A stretch of DNA of 64,000 nt from Streptomyces sp. STR69 (GCF_024519455.1 NZ_JALJRY010000005.1:206210-270209); one strand, 5' to 3'; positions 1-8,589 are shown, counted from the first letter of the stretch. Program-made: numbers and translations. The notes: a model not told the origin generated them from the letters alone.

Positions 1-187
1 GCCGGTCCGCGTCCAGCAGGGTGAGGATGGCGTCGCCCGCGCGATCGGGGTCGCCGATGCCCTGACCCGCGAGGGCCTGGCGCCGGGTTCGGATCGGGTC
101 GAACAGGGCGTCGTAGTCGGCGATGCTGCGTGGTGCGCGGACCAGTGACCTGCCGGCCCAGTCGGTTTTGAACGCGCCGGGAGCACC
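1..187 (-). pseudogene. C-terminal fragment of an SDR oxidoreductase, fused out of frame to an HTH gene
   Basis: Read on the minus strand one base out of phase with the upstream HTH gene, this stretch gives PGAFKTDWAGRSLVR, then IADYDALFDP, and a tail RAGDAILTLLDADR. That is the usual C-terminal end of short-chain dehydrogenases of the NAD(P)-binding Rossmann type. No SDR start, glycine-rich motif or YxxxK site precedes it; the preceding DNA is the HTH gene. It therefore looks like the 3' remnant of an SDR joined to another gene by a deletion. It runs off the left edge, so its true end is unseen. Confidence 0.6.
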
Positions 188-522
188 TGTCGCAGCGCCG
201 GTCGCAGTCGCGACGAGTGCTCGTCCCGGTCCTTGCGCCCGGCCGTGGTGCCCGCGAGGGCGAACAGATGCCGCCGCTCGATGTCGTCGAACCGCAGCGC
301 GTCGCAGAGGGCATGCAATACCTGTTCGGAGGGCTGCCGGGCGCGGCCTTGTTCCAGCCGGGTGTAGTACTCGGTGCTCACCCCGGCCAGCCGCGCGACC
401 TCACCGCGCCGCAGACCGGCGACCCGGCGACCGGCGCCGAACTCGACCGGCAGACCGATCTCCTCCGGCGTGAGTCCGGCACGGCGGGCCCGCAGGAAGT
501 CGCCCAAGTCGTTGTTGGCCAT
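188..522 (-). pseudogene. MmyB-like helix-turn-helix regulator, N-terminal part only
   Basis: ATG at 522 begins MANNDLGDFLRARRAGLTPE. The HTH core (about residues 31-59) contains GLRRGEVARLAGVSTEYYTR and LEQGR, the hallmark of the streptomycete XRE/MmyB-like regulators also present at 21033 and 37022. Family members are about 280 residues, with a C-terminal MmyB ligand-binding domain. Here regulator homology stops near residue 111 (RLRPALRQVL), and the DNA continues as SDR sequence in another frame. The HTH reading frame stays open to the window edge but is then not regulator-like. The DNA-binding half may still be expressed. A promoter-like TTGGTG-17-AAGACT lies just upstream. Confidence 0.65.
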
Positions 523-528
523 GCCCCG

Positions 529-534
529 AGTCTT
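529..534 (-). promoter_or_regulatory. -10 box of leaderless HTH gene
   Basis: On the minus strand AAGACT is followed by exactly six bases and then the ATG at 522. A TTGGTG -35-like hexamer (552-557) sits 17 bases upstream. The geometry implies a leaderless transcript starting at or next to the ATG. Confidence 0.45.
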
Positions 535-610
535 CTCTTCAGCCGGCCGATCACCAAGGGGATGGCTGGCCCTGCCAGTACTACACACCAGGTCGGGCGA
601 GGCAGCCGTT

Positions 611-1072
611 TCAGACGGTGGTCGGGTCCGTCGCCGTCGGCTCCGTCGACGCCTCGTCGTCGCTCATGGCCACGTAGACGGTCACGATCGAGGCGACCAC
701 GTCGATCTCCGCCGGGCCGACGAGCCGCAGCCAGACGAGCTCTTCCAGACCGTCGAACCGGCGCACGAAGGCAGCCGCTTCCTCGGGCCAGGGAAGCGGT
801 GTCCTCGGCAGATGGATCACGGAGATCGCGTCGACGAAGCAGCCGGAGAGCCCGGGGCCCTTCGACAGCCCGACATGGCGGAGGCCGGCGAGGGAGATGA
901 TGGCCTCCGGCTTCGACGGCCCGTCCCGGAGGGTGATCTCCAGTGACTCCTCGTCGTCCTGGGCCTCGAAGGAGACCCGGGCGATGAAGTGATGGGCGAA
1001 CGGCGCCAGCAGCCTCGCGGCACTCGCACACCGGTTCCTGAACGCGTCCTCTGCCTGATCCAGCCCCGTCAC
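611..1072 (-). CDS. conserved hypothetical protein, 153 aa
   Basis: I do not recognise the family. The product is soluble and acidic, with no signal peptide or membrane segment. A first half rich in alternating hydrophobic residues (FIARVSFEAQ, LEITLRD) and a second half with HLPRTPLPWPEEAAAFVRRF suggest a compact alpha/beta fold. The GTG start at 1072 gives MTGLDQAEDAFRNRC. Third-position GC bias supports real coding. It lies between the HTH remnant and the ketopantoate reductase-like gene, all on the minus strand, without obvious operon coupling. Confidence 0.6.
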   Translation of the reverse strand: MTGLDQAEDAFRNRCASAARLLAPFAHHFIARVSFEAQDDEESLEITLRDGPSKPEAIISLAGLRHVGLSKGPGLSGCFVDAISVIHLPRTPLPWPEEAAAFVRRFDGLEELVWLRLVGPAEIDVVASIVTVYVAMSDDEASTEPTATDPTTV

Positions 1073-1098
1073 AGGCGGAGACTATCGGGCGGCACCGG

Positions 1099-2004
1099 TC
1101 AGTTGGGCTGCGATGCCCTCAACTCCCTTACCAGTCCTGCCGTTACCGGCACCGCGATGCCCTGGCGTTCCGCCGCCCGCAGCAACGCCCCGCCGATCGC
1201 GTCCAGTTCGAGCGGGCGGTGCGCCTCGGCGTCGCGCTGCATCGACGACTTGGTGCCCGGAGGGAACGTGTCGTAGCGGGCCAGCGCCCCCACCGGGTCG
1301 GACGGGCCGCCGTAGGACCGGCTCACCGCGGCCGTCTCCTCCAGCAGGGCCGTCAACTCCTCGCGGTGGCGCGTCCGGACGTCGCCGAGGGGGAGGCCGT
1401 AGCGGGTGGTGAGGAGGGCGAGGGGGGCCAGGAACGTCATCTTGGCCCAGAGCGCCGCCGTCTCGTCGGGCAGGACCCGGGTGGTGGGGCCGGCCGTGCG
1501 CAGTGCGGCTGCCAGTGCTTCCAGGCGTTCGCGGGGGACCGGATCGCCCGTGAGGTCGATCTCCGCGAACGGGCTGCCGTGCTCAATCACCCCCCGGGCG
1601 ACGCGAGTTGACTCGACCCGGATGATCGCGGGGGCGACCTGGGCGGGCGGGTAGTGGGCGCGCAGGCGGGCCGGATGTTCCACGCCGTTCAGGAACGGGA
1701 CGAGGAGGCTGTCGCCGAGCGCCGGTGCCGGGACGCGGGCCAGTGCCGCGTCGAGCGCCGTCGCCTTGACCGTGATCAGGCAGGCGTCCACCGGTTCGCG
1801 CAGTTCCGTGTCGGCCTCCACCGGTGCCGTGAAGTCGCCGAAGGAGGCGCTGCGGACCCGGATTCCGTTGCCGCGGAGGGAGTTGGCCGTTTCTTCTCCG
1901 GCCAGGCAGATCACCCGGTGGCCGGCCCGGGACAGCAGCGCCGCGAGCAGGCCGCCCACGCCGCCGGGACCCAGTACGGCCACGGTGAGTCCGTCGTTCG
2001 CCAT
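1099..2004 (-). CDS. 2-dehydropantoate 2-reductase family protein (PanE/ApbA-like)
   Basis: The 301-residue product has the family length. The N-terminal NADPH-binding Rossmann motif is VAVLGPGGVGGLLAALLSRA (residues 9-28). The C-terminal domain holds the conserved lysine (LWAKM) and a glutamate in RPLELDAIGG. Classical PanE reduces ketopantoate to pantoate in pantothenate synthesis. The asparagine normally four residues after the catalytic lysine is not evident (KMTFL), so a different 2-keto acid substrate is possible. ATG 2004 is preceded by GAGAGGAC. The gene is monocistronic and divergent from the DUF2277 gene. Confidence 0.85.
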   Translation of the reverse strand: MANDGLTVAVLGPGGVGGLLAALLSRAGHRVICLAGEETANSLRGNGIRVRSASFGDFTAPVEADTELREPVDACLITVKATALDAALARVPAPALGDSLLVPFLNGVEHPARLRAHYPPAQVAPAIIRVESTRVARGVIEHGSPFAEIDLTGDPVPRERLEALAAALRTAGPTTRVLPDETAALWAKMTFLAPLALLTTRYGLPLGDVRTRHREELTALLEETAAVSRSYGGPSDPVGALARYDTFPPGTKSSMQRDAEAHRPLELDAIGGALLRAAERQGIAVPVTAGLVRELRASQPN

Positions 2005-2114
2005 GTTCTTCGTCCTCTCGTCGGGTCGGCCCCGTGCACGGTGACGGTGGCCGCCTCGGCAGGATCATCGCAGGCGGGTTCGGGAGAGCGGCGGCGGTAT
2101 CCCTTTCGGGGCGC

Positions 2115-2120
2115 GAGACT
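2115..2120 (+). promoter_or_regulatory. -10 box of leaderless DUF2277 gene
   Basis: GAGACT lies exactly six bases before the ATG at 2127, matching the NANNNT-N6-ATG pattern seen at eight other genes in the window. Confidence 0.35.
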
Positions 2121-2126
2121 GGACGT

Positions 2127-2354
2127 ATGTGCCGCAGTATCAAGACTCTTCGACCGCCCGCCCTGCCCGACGAGGCCACGGAGGAGGAGATCCGCGCCGC
2201 CGCGCTGCAGTACGTGCGCAAGGTCTCCGGGTTCCGGGCGCCCGCCGCGCACAATCGCGAGGTCTTCGACCGCGCGGTCCATCTGATTGCCGACGCGACG
2301 GCTGAGCTGCTGGCCGACCTTGAGGTGAGGGGGGCTTCGCGGGGAGCGCAGTGA
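2127..2354 (+). CDS. DUF2277 family small protein
   Basis: The 75-residue protein starts MCRSIKTLRPP and continues with EEEIRAAALQYVRKVSGFRA, the signature of DUF2277, a small protein of unknown function common in actinobacteria. An in-frame start at 2034 would add 31 arginine/glycine-rich residues unlike the family, so ATG 2127 is chosen; a -10-like GAGACT six bases upstream supports a leaderless start. Predicted mostly helical, cytoplasmic. It is convergent with the DedA gene, with a repeat hairpin between them. Confidence 0.8.
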   Translation: MCRSIKTLRPPALPDEATEEEIRAAALQYVRKVSGFRAPAAHNREVFDRAVHLIADATAELLADLEVRGASRGAQ

Positions 2355-2360
2355 CCGATC

Positions 2361-2426
2361 TGCGGGCCGGTGGGGGCTGGTCGCGCCCACGCGGCGGAGC
2401 CGCACATGTGACAGCCCCGCGCCCCT
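2361..2426 (+). repeat. dispersed streptomycete hairpin repeat, copy 1
   Basis: The core GGGGGCTGGTCGCGCCCACG, then GCGGCGGAGCCGC and ACAGCCCCGCGCCCCT, forms an outer GGGGCTG/CAGCCCC stem and an inner GCGGC/GCCGC stem. The same sequence recurs inverted at 54805-54873. It sits between the converging ends of the DUF2277 and DedA genes, where a bidirectional terminator would be expected. Confidence 0.65.
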
Positions 2427-2485
2427 AAATGGCGGTCGCCTTCGGCGGCCGGCCTTGGGGCGCGACAGCGCGGCTCCGGGCTGCT

Positions 2486-3127
2486 CTACGGCGCCGCAGT
2501 CGCCTCCGCCGCCCCCGGCTGCCGTCGCATGACATACGCCGCCCCCGCCCCCGCCCCGAACAGCGCCGCGAACGACACCCCCGTCGCCAGCCACGTCGTC
2601 CCGAGCCACTGTGCGCCGTAGTAGCCGAGCGCCACGCTGTACGCCGCCCAGGACAGGCCTGCCAGGGCCGACCAGGGGAGGAAGTCGCGGGCGCGGCGGT
2701 GGGCGGCGCCCGCGCCGAGGGAGACCACCGAGCGGCCTGCGGGGGCGAAGCGGGCCAGGATGACCAGGGCGCCGCCGCCGCCCGCCAGGGCGTGGCCGAG
2801 ACGTTCCTGCGCGGTGGTGAGCCGGCGGGAACGGGAGATGGCGCGGTCGAGGCGTTCGCCGCCCAGCCAGGCCAGCCGGTACGCCATCAGGTCGCCCAGG
2901 ACGGACGCGGCGGCGGCGGACGCGATCAGGGCCAGGATGCTGGGGACCTCGTGCGGGACGGGAACGGCGTCGGCCGCCGCGCCGGTGCCCGCTGCCGCCG
3001 CCGTGGCCGCCGCGACGACCAGCACACCGCTCGGCAGTACCGGCAGGAACACATCAAGGAGGACGGACACGGCGATCATGGCGTAGATCCATGGGCTGCC
3101 GGTCAGCGACCCCACACTCTCGAACAA
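2486..3127 (-). CDS. DedA-family membrane protein (VTT/SNARE-associated domain)
   Basis: DedA proteins are integral membrane proteins proposed to act as lipid or undecaprenyl-phosphate flippases linked to envelope homeostasis. The sequence shows several hydrophobic segments, the motif FAPAGRSVVSLGAGAAH (the DedA R-F-x-P-x-R region) and a conserved SWAAYSVALGYYGAQ segment. I place the start at TTG 3127, because GGGGAGA lies five bases upstream and LFESVGSLTGSPW matches a DedA N-terminus; an ATG at 3184 would add 19 arginine-rich residues. Length 213 aa fits the family. Confidence 0.8.
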   Translation of the reverse strand: MFESVGSLTGSPWIYAMIAVSVLLDVFLPVLPSGVLVVAAATAAAAGTGAAADAVPVPHEVPSILALIASAAAASVLGDLMAYRLAWLGGERLDRAISRSRRLTTAQERLGHALAGGGGALVILARFAPAGRSVVSLGAGAAHRRARDFLPWSALAGLSWAAYSVALGYYGAQWLGTTWLATGVSFAALFGAGAGAAYVMRRQPGAAEATAAP

Positions 3128-3346
3128 CGCATCTCCCCGTGAACTCCCCCGTGGGCCGCGGCAGCAGCGGCCAGTGACAGCCATACAGCGTACGCCTGGG
3201 TGGGGACAGGAGATTCACGGGGGGCACGTGTGATCGGCACAGCTTGTTCACTCGGCTGCCCCGTCCCGAGGGGCGGGACGGCCGCGCATCCCGTAGCAAC
3301 GTAAAGGGGCTCCAAGCACACCTGAACGTGAGGAACGGTACACATC

Positions 3347-3883
3347 ATGGTGGCAGGCATATGCGCGGGCGCCGTCGTCGCGGCCCTACTGGCGAGCGGC
3401 GGCACCGGCACCGGCAGCCCGGACGGCTACTCGATGCGGACGGACGCGCGGTTCGCGCCGGTCGCCGCCCTCGTGCCGTCGGCGGCGGTGACGTACGACG
3501 CGAAGCTCGTCCCCGCCGCCGCGTGGATCGAGGTGAGTCAGCACACGACCCGGGGCGGCGCCACGACGGTGAAGCTCCGGGTCGACGGGATGGTGCCGGG
3601 GCACGCGTACGCCGTCCATGTGCACCAGAAGCCGTGCGGCGCCGACCCCGCCGCCGCGGGCGGGCACTTCCAGCACAAGCCGTCCACCGACCCGGCCGAC
3701 ATCACCGCCGACAACGAGGTCTGGCTCGACTTCACGGCCGACGAACACGGCGCCGGTGAGGCGAGCGCCCGGCACGACTGGAACTTCCGGCAGGGCGAGG
3801 CGTCCTCCGTCGTGATCCATGACATGCCCGGCAGCCGCGTCCGTGCCGCCTGCTTCACCGTGCCGTTCGGCTGGGCTCCCTGA
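3347..3883 (+). CDS. Cu/Zn superoxide dismutase-like secreted protein
   Basis: An N-terminal hydrophobic segment (residues 2-17, short and uncharged) suggests export or anchoring. The copper-site motif YAVHVHQKPCG, the bridging-histidine region AGGHFQHKP, the late histidine VVIHDMP and paired cysteines (KPCG; AACF) follow the SOD_Cu family. The zinc-binding loop is abnormal: the usual NP..HG and HxGDLGN segments are replaced by TADNEVWLDFTADE. It may thus be a copper-only or non-dismutase relative. GAGG about ten bases before ATG 3347 supports the start. The 3' end overlaps the convergent FAD gene by 29 bases. Confidence 0.75.
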   Translation: MVAGICAGAVVAALLASGGTGTGSPDGYSMRTDARFAPVAALVPSAAVTYDAKLVPAAAWIEVSQHTTRGGATTVKLRVDGMVPGHAYAVHVHQKPCGADPAAAGGHFQHKPSTDPADITADNEVWLDFTADEHGAGEASARHDWNFRQGEASSVVIHDMPGSRVRAACFTVPFGWAP

Positions 3884-5783
3884 GCTGCGGATACGTCCAG
3901 GGGCGGGCGGCGGCCGACGACGCCCGCGCTGTCGTCGCGACCCGGAGAACCGCCCGCGCCACCGCGTCGGCGTCCGACAGCGTGACCGAGTCGACGCCGG
4001 GCCGGGCGCCCGCCGCGGTCACCCAGTGGACGCCCTCCGTCGGCACCCCGAACGCGAACCGCCGTGCGTGTGCACGTCCCTGACGGTCTATCAGACGGTA
4101 CGGGCGCGCCGTCACGTCCAGTCCGCCCGTCTCGTAACCGTCCACCGTGTGCGGCCGGCACCCGCCCGTCTTCAGCAGCCGGCCGAGCAGCGGGTCGGCG
4201 GTGCGGCGCAGGTCCGGTTCCGGGAGCCGGGCCTCGACGAGCGTGGTCACCCGCACCGCCGAGCCCGGTATCGCGGGGGAGCGCGCCACCCAGGCACCGT
4301 CCGTCTCCCGCACCTCCAGCCGCGGCCCGAGCACCTCCACCACACCCGCCGCCACCAGCGCGGCCAGCTCCTCGATACGGCGCCGGGGCGGGCCGATGGA
4401 CAGGAACGCGTTGAGCGGGGTGTACCAGCGGTCCAGGTGGTCACGGCGCGAGTCGCCCGCGAGGCCGCGGTGGTCGACGACCAGCCGGAGTTCGTTGCGC
4501 AGATCCCGCAGCACGTCCAGGGCGGCCTTGAGCGGGCCGTCCACATTGCCGAGCGCGGCCTGTCCGGCGTCCTCGCGCAGATACGACAGCAGCCAGTCCC
4601 GCCAGGCCGCCGGGTGGGCGAGAGCGCGGTCCGGGTACGGGCGGGACAGCCGGTCCCAGCTCCAGCGTTCGGCGGCCGGGATCCCGAACTCGTCGAGTGT
4701 CAGCGGTTCTTGGGGGTCGCGGTGCGGGACGCCGAGGAAGCGCCCGGCGAACTCCGACTCCGCGCACCGGGACGGCCGTAGCGTCCTTAGGAGAGTGGCG
4801 TAGTAGACCGTCTCCACCTCCTTCGCCACCAACGGCCATATCTCCGTGAGGAATTCGGGGGGCTCGCCGGAGTCGGCGCGTTTGCGGAAGGCGGCTATGG
4901 CCTCCGGGGTGAGGACGAGGGGGGTGTGGCGGCCGTGCGGGCCCTTCGCGTTGTCGCCGCGGGCCTGGTACGGGATGCCTCGGCGTGAACCGGCGTACAG
5001 GCGGGGCTCGTTGCCGGAGGGCAGATAGCGGAGGGAGCCGTCGTCCGCGCGGACGAAACGGCCGCCCCGGCCCGTCGTCAACAGGGCTGTGTGGTCGAAG
5101 AAGTTGAGGCCGAGGCCGCGCAACAGCACTGGTTCGCCCGGCTGTACGGCGGACAGGTCGGCGTCGGCCGGGTTGGCGGGCGGGAGGTGGCGCAGGCCGT
5201 GGTGGCAGGCGTAGGCGGCGAGGCGCCGTTGGGTCGTGTCGCCGAGCGTCGGGAGGTGGCCCTGGGCCAGGACCACCGCCGAAAGGGCGGACAGGGTACG
5301 GCCGTTGTCCAGGGCGAGGGACTGGTGGCCGTCGGGTGTGTCGTCGAGCCGTACCGCGCTCGCCCGGTGTGTCGCGACCTCGACGGAGTCCGGCGCCTCG
5401 CGGACCGTGCGGGCGAACACCCACTCCAGATAGCGGCCGTAGTGGGCGCGGGTGGGGTAGTCGTCGGGGCCGAGTTCGGCGGGCGCCCACTCGTGCAGGC
5501 TCGGGCCGGGGCGGATCGGGCCGGAGCAGTCGACGCTGTCGTCGGTGAAGAGGGTGACCTGGGAGGCCACGGTGTTCATCAGCAGTTCGGGGGACTGCGC
5601 GGAGCGCCAGACGCGGCCCGGGCCCGGGGGTGCCGGGTCGACGACGTGGACGGTGAGCCGGGTGCCGGGCGGGAGGAGTTCGGGAGCCGAGGCGCAGAGG
5701 CGTTCCAGGACGCTGGTGCCGCGCGGACCGGCGCCGACCACGGCGACGGAGACGGGTGCGGGTTCGTCGTCGGACGCGTTCAC
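3855..5783 (-). CDS. FAD/NAD(P)-binding protein
   Basis: The long product (642 aa from GTG 5783) opens with a dinucleotide-binding motif VAVVGAGPRGTSVLERL and includes LLRGLGLNFFDHTALL and ALDNGRTLSALSAVVLAQG, as in the FAD-NAD(P)-binding family (PF13454) of large uncharacterised oxidoreductases. The last third may be a regulatory or substrate domain. The start is uncertain: TTG 5792 has GGGAG eight bases upstream and would add three residues, and a TTG at 5822 is also possible. Substrate unknown. It neighbours the PhoD gene on the same strand with a 95-base gap. Confidence 0.75.
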   Translation of the reverse strand: MNASDDEPAPVSVAVVGAGPRGTSVLERLCASAPELLPPGTRLTVHVVDPAPPGPGRVWRSAQSPELLMNTVASQVTLFTDDSVDCSGPIRPGPSLHEWAPAELGPDDYPTRAHYGRYLEWVFARTVREAPDSVEVATHRASAVRLDDTPDGHQSLALDNGRTLSALSAVVLAQGHLPTLGDTTQRRLAAYACHHGLRHLPPANPADADLSAVQPGEPVLLRGLGLNFFDHTALLTTGRGGRFVRADDGSLRYLPSGNEPRLYAGSRRGIPYQARGDNAKGPHGRHTPLVLTPEAIAAFRKRADSGEPPEFLTEIWPLVAKEVETVYYATLLRTLRPSRCAESEFAGRFLGVPHRDPQEPLTLDEFGIPAAERWSWDRLSRPYPDRALAHPAAWRDWLLSYLREDAGQAALGNVDGPLKAALDVLRDLRNELRLVVDHRGLAGDSRRDHLDRWYTPLNAFLSIGPPRRRIEELAALVAAGVVEVLGPRLEVRETDGAWVARSPAIPGSAVRVTTLVEARLPEPDLRRTADPLLGRLLKTGGCRPHTVDGYETGGLDVTARPYRLIDRQGRAHARRFAFGVPTEGVHWVTAAGARPGVDSVTLSDADAVARAVLRVATTARASSAAARPWTYPQLREPSRTAR

Positions 5784-5878
5784 TGCAGACAAAGGGGGGA
5801 CTCCCGGGCGTGTGGGGCGCAATGGAGCGGACCGCCCACCGGAAGCGGACGGTCCGCATCATCATGCCCGCAGCGATG

Positions 5879-7507
5879 TCACGGGGACGTCAGCGGGGAC
5901 TCCTCGACCGTCCTCAGCGTGCCGTCCGCCCGGGCCTGCTCCAGCCGCAGCCGGGCCGAACGGCCGCGCAGCGTAAGGGTCATGAGCTGGTTGCCGAACC
6001 AGGGCCCGCCCGTTTTCCGCCACTTGACCGAGGGGTCGGCGCAGCGGCCGTGCCGGGCGAAGCGGCGGCCCAGGCCACGGGCGACGGCACTCCAGCCGAA
6101 GCGGAAGCCGACGCGTATGTAGGCGGGGATCGAGTTGTGGACGGGGGAGCAGGTCAGCTGGAGGACACGCGAAGTCGGGCCGCCGGTACGCCACTTGGGC
6201 TCCGCGACGTACGCGTGGTGCACGTCCCCCGACAGCACGAGCACCGACGCCGGTGCCGCCTCCCCCGACCCCACCTCGGCGATCAGCCCCGCCAACTCCT
6301 CGAAGGAGTCCGGGAACGCCGCCCAGTGCTCCAGATCGGCGGCCCGCCGCAGCTTCTCCCCGAACTCGGCCCAGCGGGCGCCCCGTTCACCACGGCACAG
6401 GGCCGCGTCCCAGGCCTCGGCGTCGTGGACGAGGTGCGGCAGCAGCCAGGGCAGCGAGGTGCCGATGAGGAGATGGTCGTAGGAACCGGGGTCGGCCAGT
6501 GCCTCGGTGCGCAGCCAGTCGGCCTCGCCGGGGTCGAGCATCGCGCGGTGCTGTTCGTCGAGGACGCGCGCCGCCCTGCTGTCCACCATCAGCAGGCGTA
6601 CCCGGCCGAAGTCGCGCCGGTAGCTCCAGCGGACGGAGGCCGGGTCGGCGTCGGCGCGGCAGGCGAAGGCGCGGAGTCCGTCGGTGCCGTCCGGGGTGTC
6701 GCGGACCGCCAAGTAGAGGGGATCGGCAGCCAGTTCGGCGGGGGAGAGGTTCCCCAGGTGCTGGTGCACCCAGTACGACATCAGCCCGCTCAGCAGCCGC
6801 TCGCGCCACCACGGGGTGGCCCGCATGTCGGCCAGCCAGGAGGCGGAGGTGTTCCAGTCGTCGATGACGTCGTGGTCGTCGAAGATCATGCACGACGGCA
6901 CGGTGGACAGCAGCCAGCGGATCTCCGGGTCGAGCCAGGACTCGTAGTAGAGGCGGGTGTACTCCTCGTAGTCCGCGACCTCGCCGCCGGGCGGCTCGCT
7001 CAGGTCGCGGCGGGCGGAGAGCCAGCGGCGGGTCGCGTCGGAGACCTCGTCGGCATACACCTGGTCGCCCAACAGGAGGAGTACGTCCGGCCGTTCGGCC
7101 TTCGGGTCGCGCGCGATGCGCGAGGCCAGCGTGTCCAGGGCGTCCGGGCCCACCGGGTCGTGGTCGTCGGCGGGCGGCGCGGCCCACCGGCAGGAGCCGA
7201 ACGCGACCCGGACCGTGCCGTCGGCATCAGGGGTGTGGATCGCGGAGGGCGGGAACGGTGAGTCCGGCAGCGGCCACACCTGCGTACCGTCCAGGAGGAC
7301 GTCGTACGGGGTCGAGGTCCCGGGTGTGAGGCCCTCCACCGGCACCAACGCGTAGTGATGGCCCGCGACTTGGAAGGAGCGGGCGGTGCCGGCGGCCCCG
7401 TCCGCGCAGCGCACCTCGGCGGCGCACGGACGGCTCGCCTCGACCCATACGGTCGCGGACGAGCCGTCGGCGTAGCGAAGCAGTGGTCCAAGGATCAGGT
7501 CCGCCAC
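5879..7507 (-). CDS. PhoD-like alkaline phosphatase/metallophosphatase
   Basis: The 542-residue protein has an N-terminal beta domain (about 1-95) and a calcineurin-like metallophosphatase domain. Metal-ligand motifs are LLLGDQVYADE, MIFDDHDVIDDWN, and LSGDVHHAYVAEP. The family hydrolyses phosphodiesters or phospholipids. Classical Streptomyces PhoD is Tat-exported, but no signal peptide is visible here, so this paralogue is probably cytoplasmic. The GTG start at 7507 has GGAGAG upstream. It is transcribed toward the FAD gene and may be cotranscribed with it. Confidence 0.85.
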   Translation of the reverse strand: MADLILGPLLRYADGSSATVWVEASRPCAAEVRCADGAAGTARSFQVAGHHYALVPVEGLTPGTSTPYDVLLDGTQVWPLPDSPFPPSAIHTPDADGTVRVAFGSCRWAAPPADDHDPVGPDALDTLASRIARDPKAERPDVLLLLGDQVYADEVSDATRRWLSARRDLSEPPGGEVADYEEYTRLYYESWLDPEIRWLLSTVPSCMIFDDHDVIDDWNTSASWLADMRATPWWRERLLSGLMSYWVHQHLGNLSPAELAADPLYLAVRDTPDGTDGLRAFACRADADPASVRWSYRRDFGRVRLLMVDSRAARVLDEQHRAMLDPGEADWLRTEALADPGSYDHLLIGTSLPWLLPHLVHDAEAWDAALCRGERGARWAEFGEKLRRAADLEHWAAFPDSFEELAGLIAEVGSGEAAPASVLVLSGDVHHAYVAEPKWRTGGPTSRVLQLTCSPVHNSIPAYIRVGFRFGWSAVARGLGRRFARHGRCADPSVKWRKTGGPWFGNQLMTLTLRGRSARLRLEQARADGTLRTVEESPLTSP

Positions 7508-7520
7508 GGTTGATCACTCT

Positions 7521-7555
7521 CCTCCGTCGCCCCGTACGGTACGGAACGACGGAGG
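7521..7555 (-). terminator. hairpin between HNH nuclease and PhoD genes
   Basis: CCTCCGTCG and CGACGGAGG form a nine-pair stem just downstream of the nuclease stop and upstream of the PhoD start. It probably ends the nuclease transcript, though it also touches the PhoD leader. Confidence 0.4.
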
Positions 7556-7579
7556 TCGGCGCCTAGATCTCCAGGCAGA

Positions 7580-8224
7580 TCAGCAGCCGCTGAGTACCGA
7601 GCTCAGCTTGGTCTTCTCCGCCGAGTCCACGGAGAGGTCGTAGTAGTACTTCACCTGGACCCAGGCACGGACGTACGTGCAGGCGTACGAGGTGAGCGGG
7701 GGCATCCACTCGGCCGGGTCCTGGTCGCTCTTGGACTGGTTGACGTTGTCCGTGACGGCGATCAGCTGCGGCCGGGTGACGTCGTTGGCGAAGGCCTGGC
7801 GCTGGGCGGTGGTCCAGTTGCGGGCGCCGGAGTCCCAGGCCTCGGCGAGCGGGACGAGGTGGTCGATGTCCAGGTCGGAGGCGGCGGTCCAGGTGGCGCC
7901 GTCGTAGACCGAGTACCAGCTGCCGCTGGTCGCGGTGCAGGCGGAGTTGGTGACGACGTTCGTGCCGTCCCGCTTGAGGATGTACTCACGGGTGTTGCAG
8001 GTGCCGCTGATCGTGATCCAGGTGGGGAACAGGTCACGGTCGTAGCCGGTCCGGACCTCGGTGGCCACGGTGAGCGAGGCGAGGTAGGTGCGGGCGGTGG
8101 CGGCGCTGACGGGGGTGGGGAGGGCGGCGGAGGCGGTCGGGCCGTTGAAAAGCGCGACGGAGGCTATGAATCCGGTAAGAGCCGCGAGTATGCTCAGCCG
8201 TCGACGCGCGTAGAACTTCGGCAT
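7580..8224 (-). CDS. secreted HNH endonuclease family protein (DUF1524)
   Basis: MPKFYARRRLSILAALTGF begins a Sec signal peptide ending near TASAA. The mature domain carries the GmrSD/DUF1524-type motif DIDHLVPLAEAWDSG, with the histidine expected to bind metal or act as general base, followed by FANDVTRPQLIAVTDNVNQSK and a C-terminal DPAEWMPP. Four cysteines suggest disulfides. Such small secreted nucleases probably degrade extracellular DNA. ATG 8224 has AAGGGAG upstream; an earlier in-frame ATG at 8341 would place non-signal sequence before the signal peptide. Length 214 aa. Confidence 0.85.
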   Translation of the reverse strand: MPKFYARRRLSILAALTGFIASVALFNGPTASAALPTPVSAATARTYLASLTVATEVRTGYDRDLFPTWITISGTCNTREYILKRDGTNVVTNSACTATSGSWYSVYDGATWTAASDLDIDHLVPLAEAWDSGARNWTTAQRQAFANDVTRPQLIAVTDNVNQSKSDQDPAEWMPPLTSYACTYVRAWVQVKYYYDLSVDSAEKTKLSSVLSGC

Positions 8225-8373
8225 ACGAACTCCCTTGTGGTGTGGGGGTGTTGGAGTGCGGGCGAAGGAATGCTTGCGGTGCCGTGTTGCGGCTGGGTGT
8301 GCGTTTGGTAAGAAGTTAGTGACGTGCGCATGACAAGGCAATGGTTTGGCGGTCGCGTACTATGAATGGCGCA

Positions 8374-8492
8374 GAAGGGGAGTAGCTCTTCGCCGGACCG
8401 TCGACATACTGCTCAGCTCGTCTGAGCCGGCGCCCGGAGGCAGATCCGTCGCGTCGAAGTGGATGGATCGGCCAGCGAGACCTTCGGTAAAG
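8374..8492 (+). ncRNA. yybP-ykoY (Mn2+) riboswitch
   Basis: The conserved 5' strand AAGGGGAGTAGC (8375-8386) and 3' strand GCGAGACCTTCGG (8475-8487), with the intervening GTCGACATACTGCTC, match the yybP-ykoY manganese-sensing aptamer. It lies about 100 bases upstream of the TMEM165/GDT1 transporter, a gene family this riboswitch is known to control. The spacer 8493-8589 would hold the expression platform; it contains possible stems but no clear U-tract terminator, so control of translation or Rho is plausible. Confidence 0.85.
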
Positions 8493-8589
8493 CAGTGCAC
8501 CCGTAGTTTTTCGTGTGTGCTGCCGTGCCGAGGTGTCCGCGGACAGCAATCACACTCTCGGTGGGGCAGCCCCGACCGATTGAGGAACC

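Noticed and set aside
4404..4417. AACGCGTT match resembling a KstR half-site
   Set aside because: It lacks both flanking fixed bases and lies inside the FAD-protein coding sequence.
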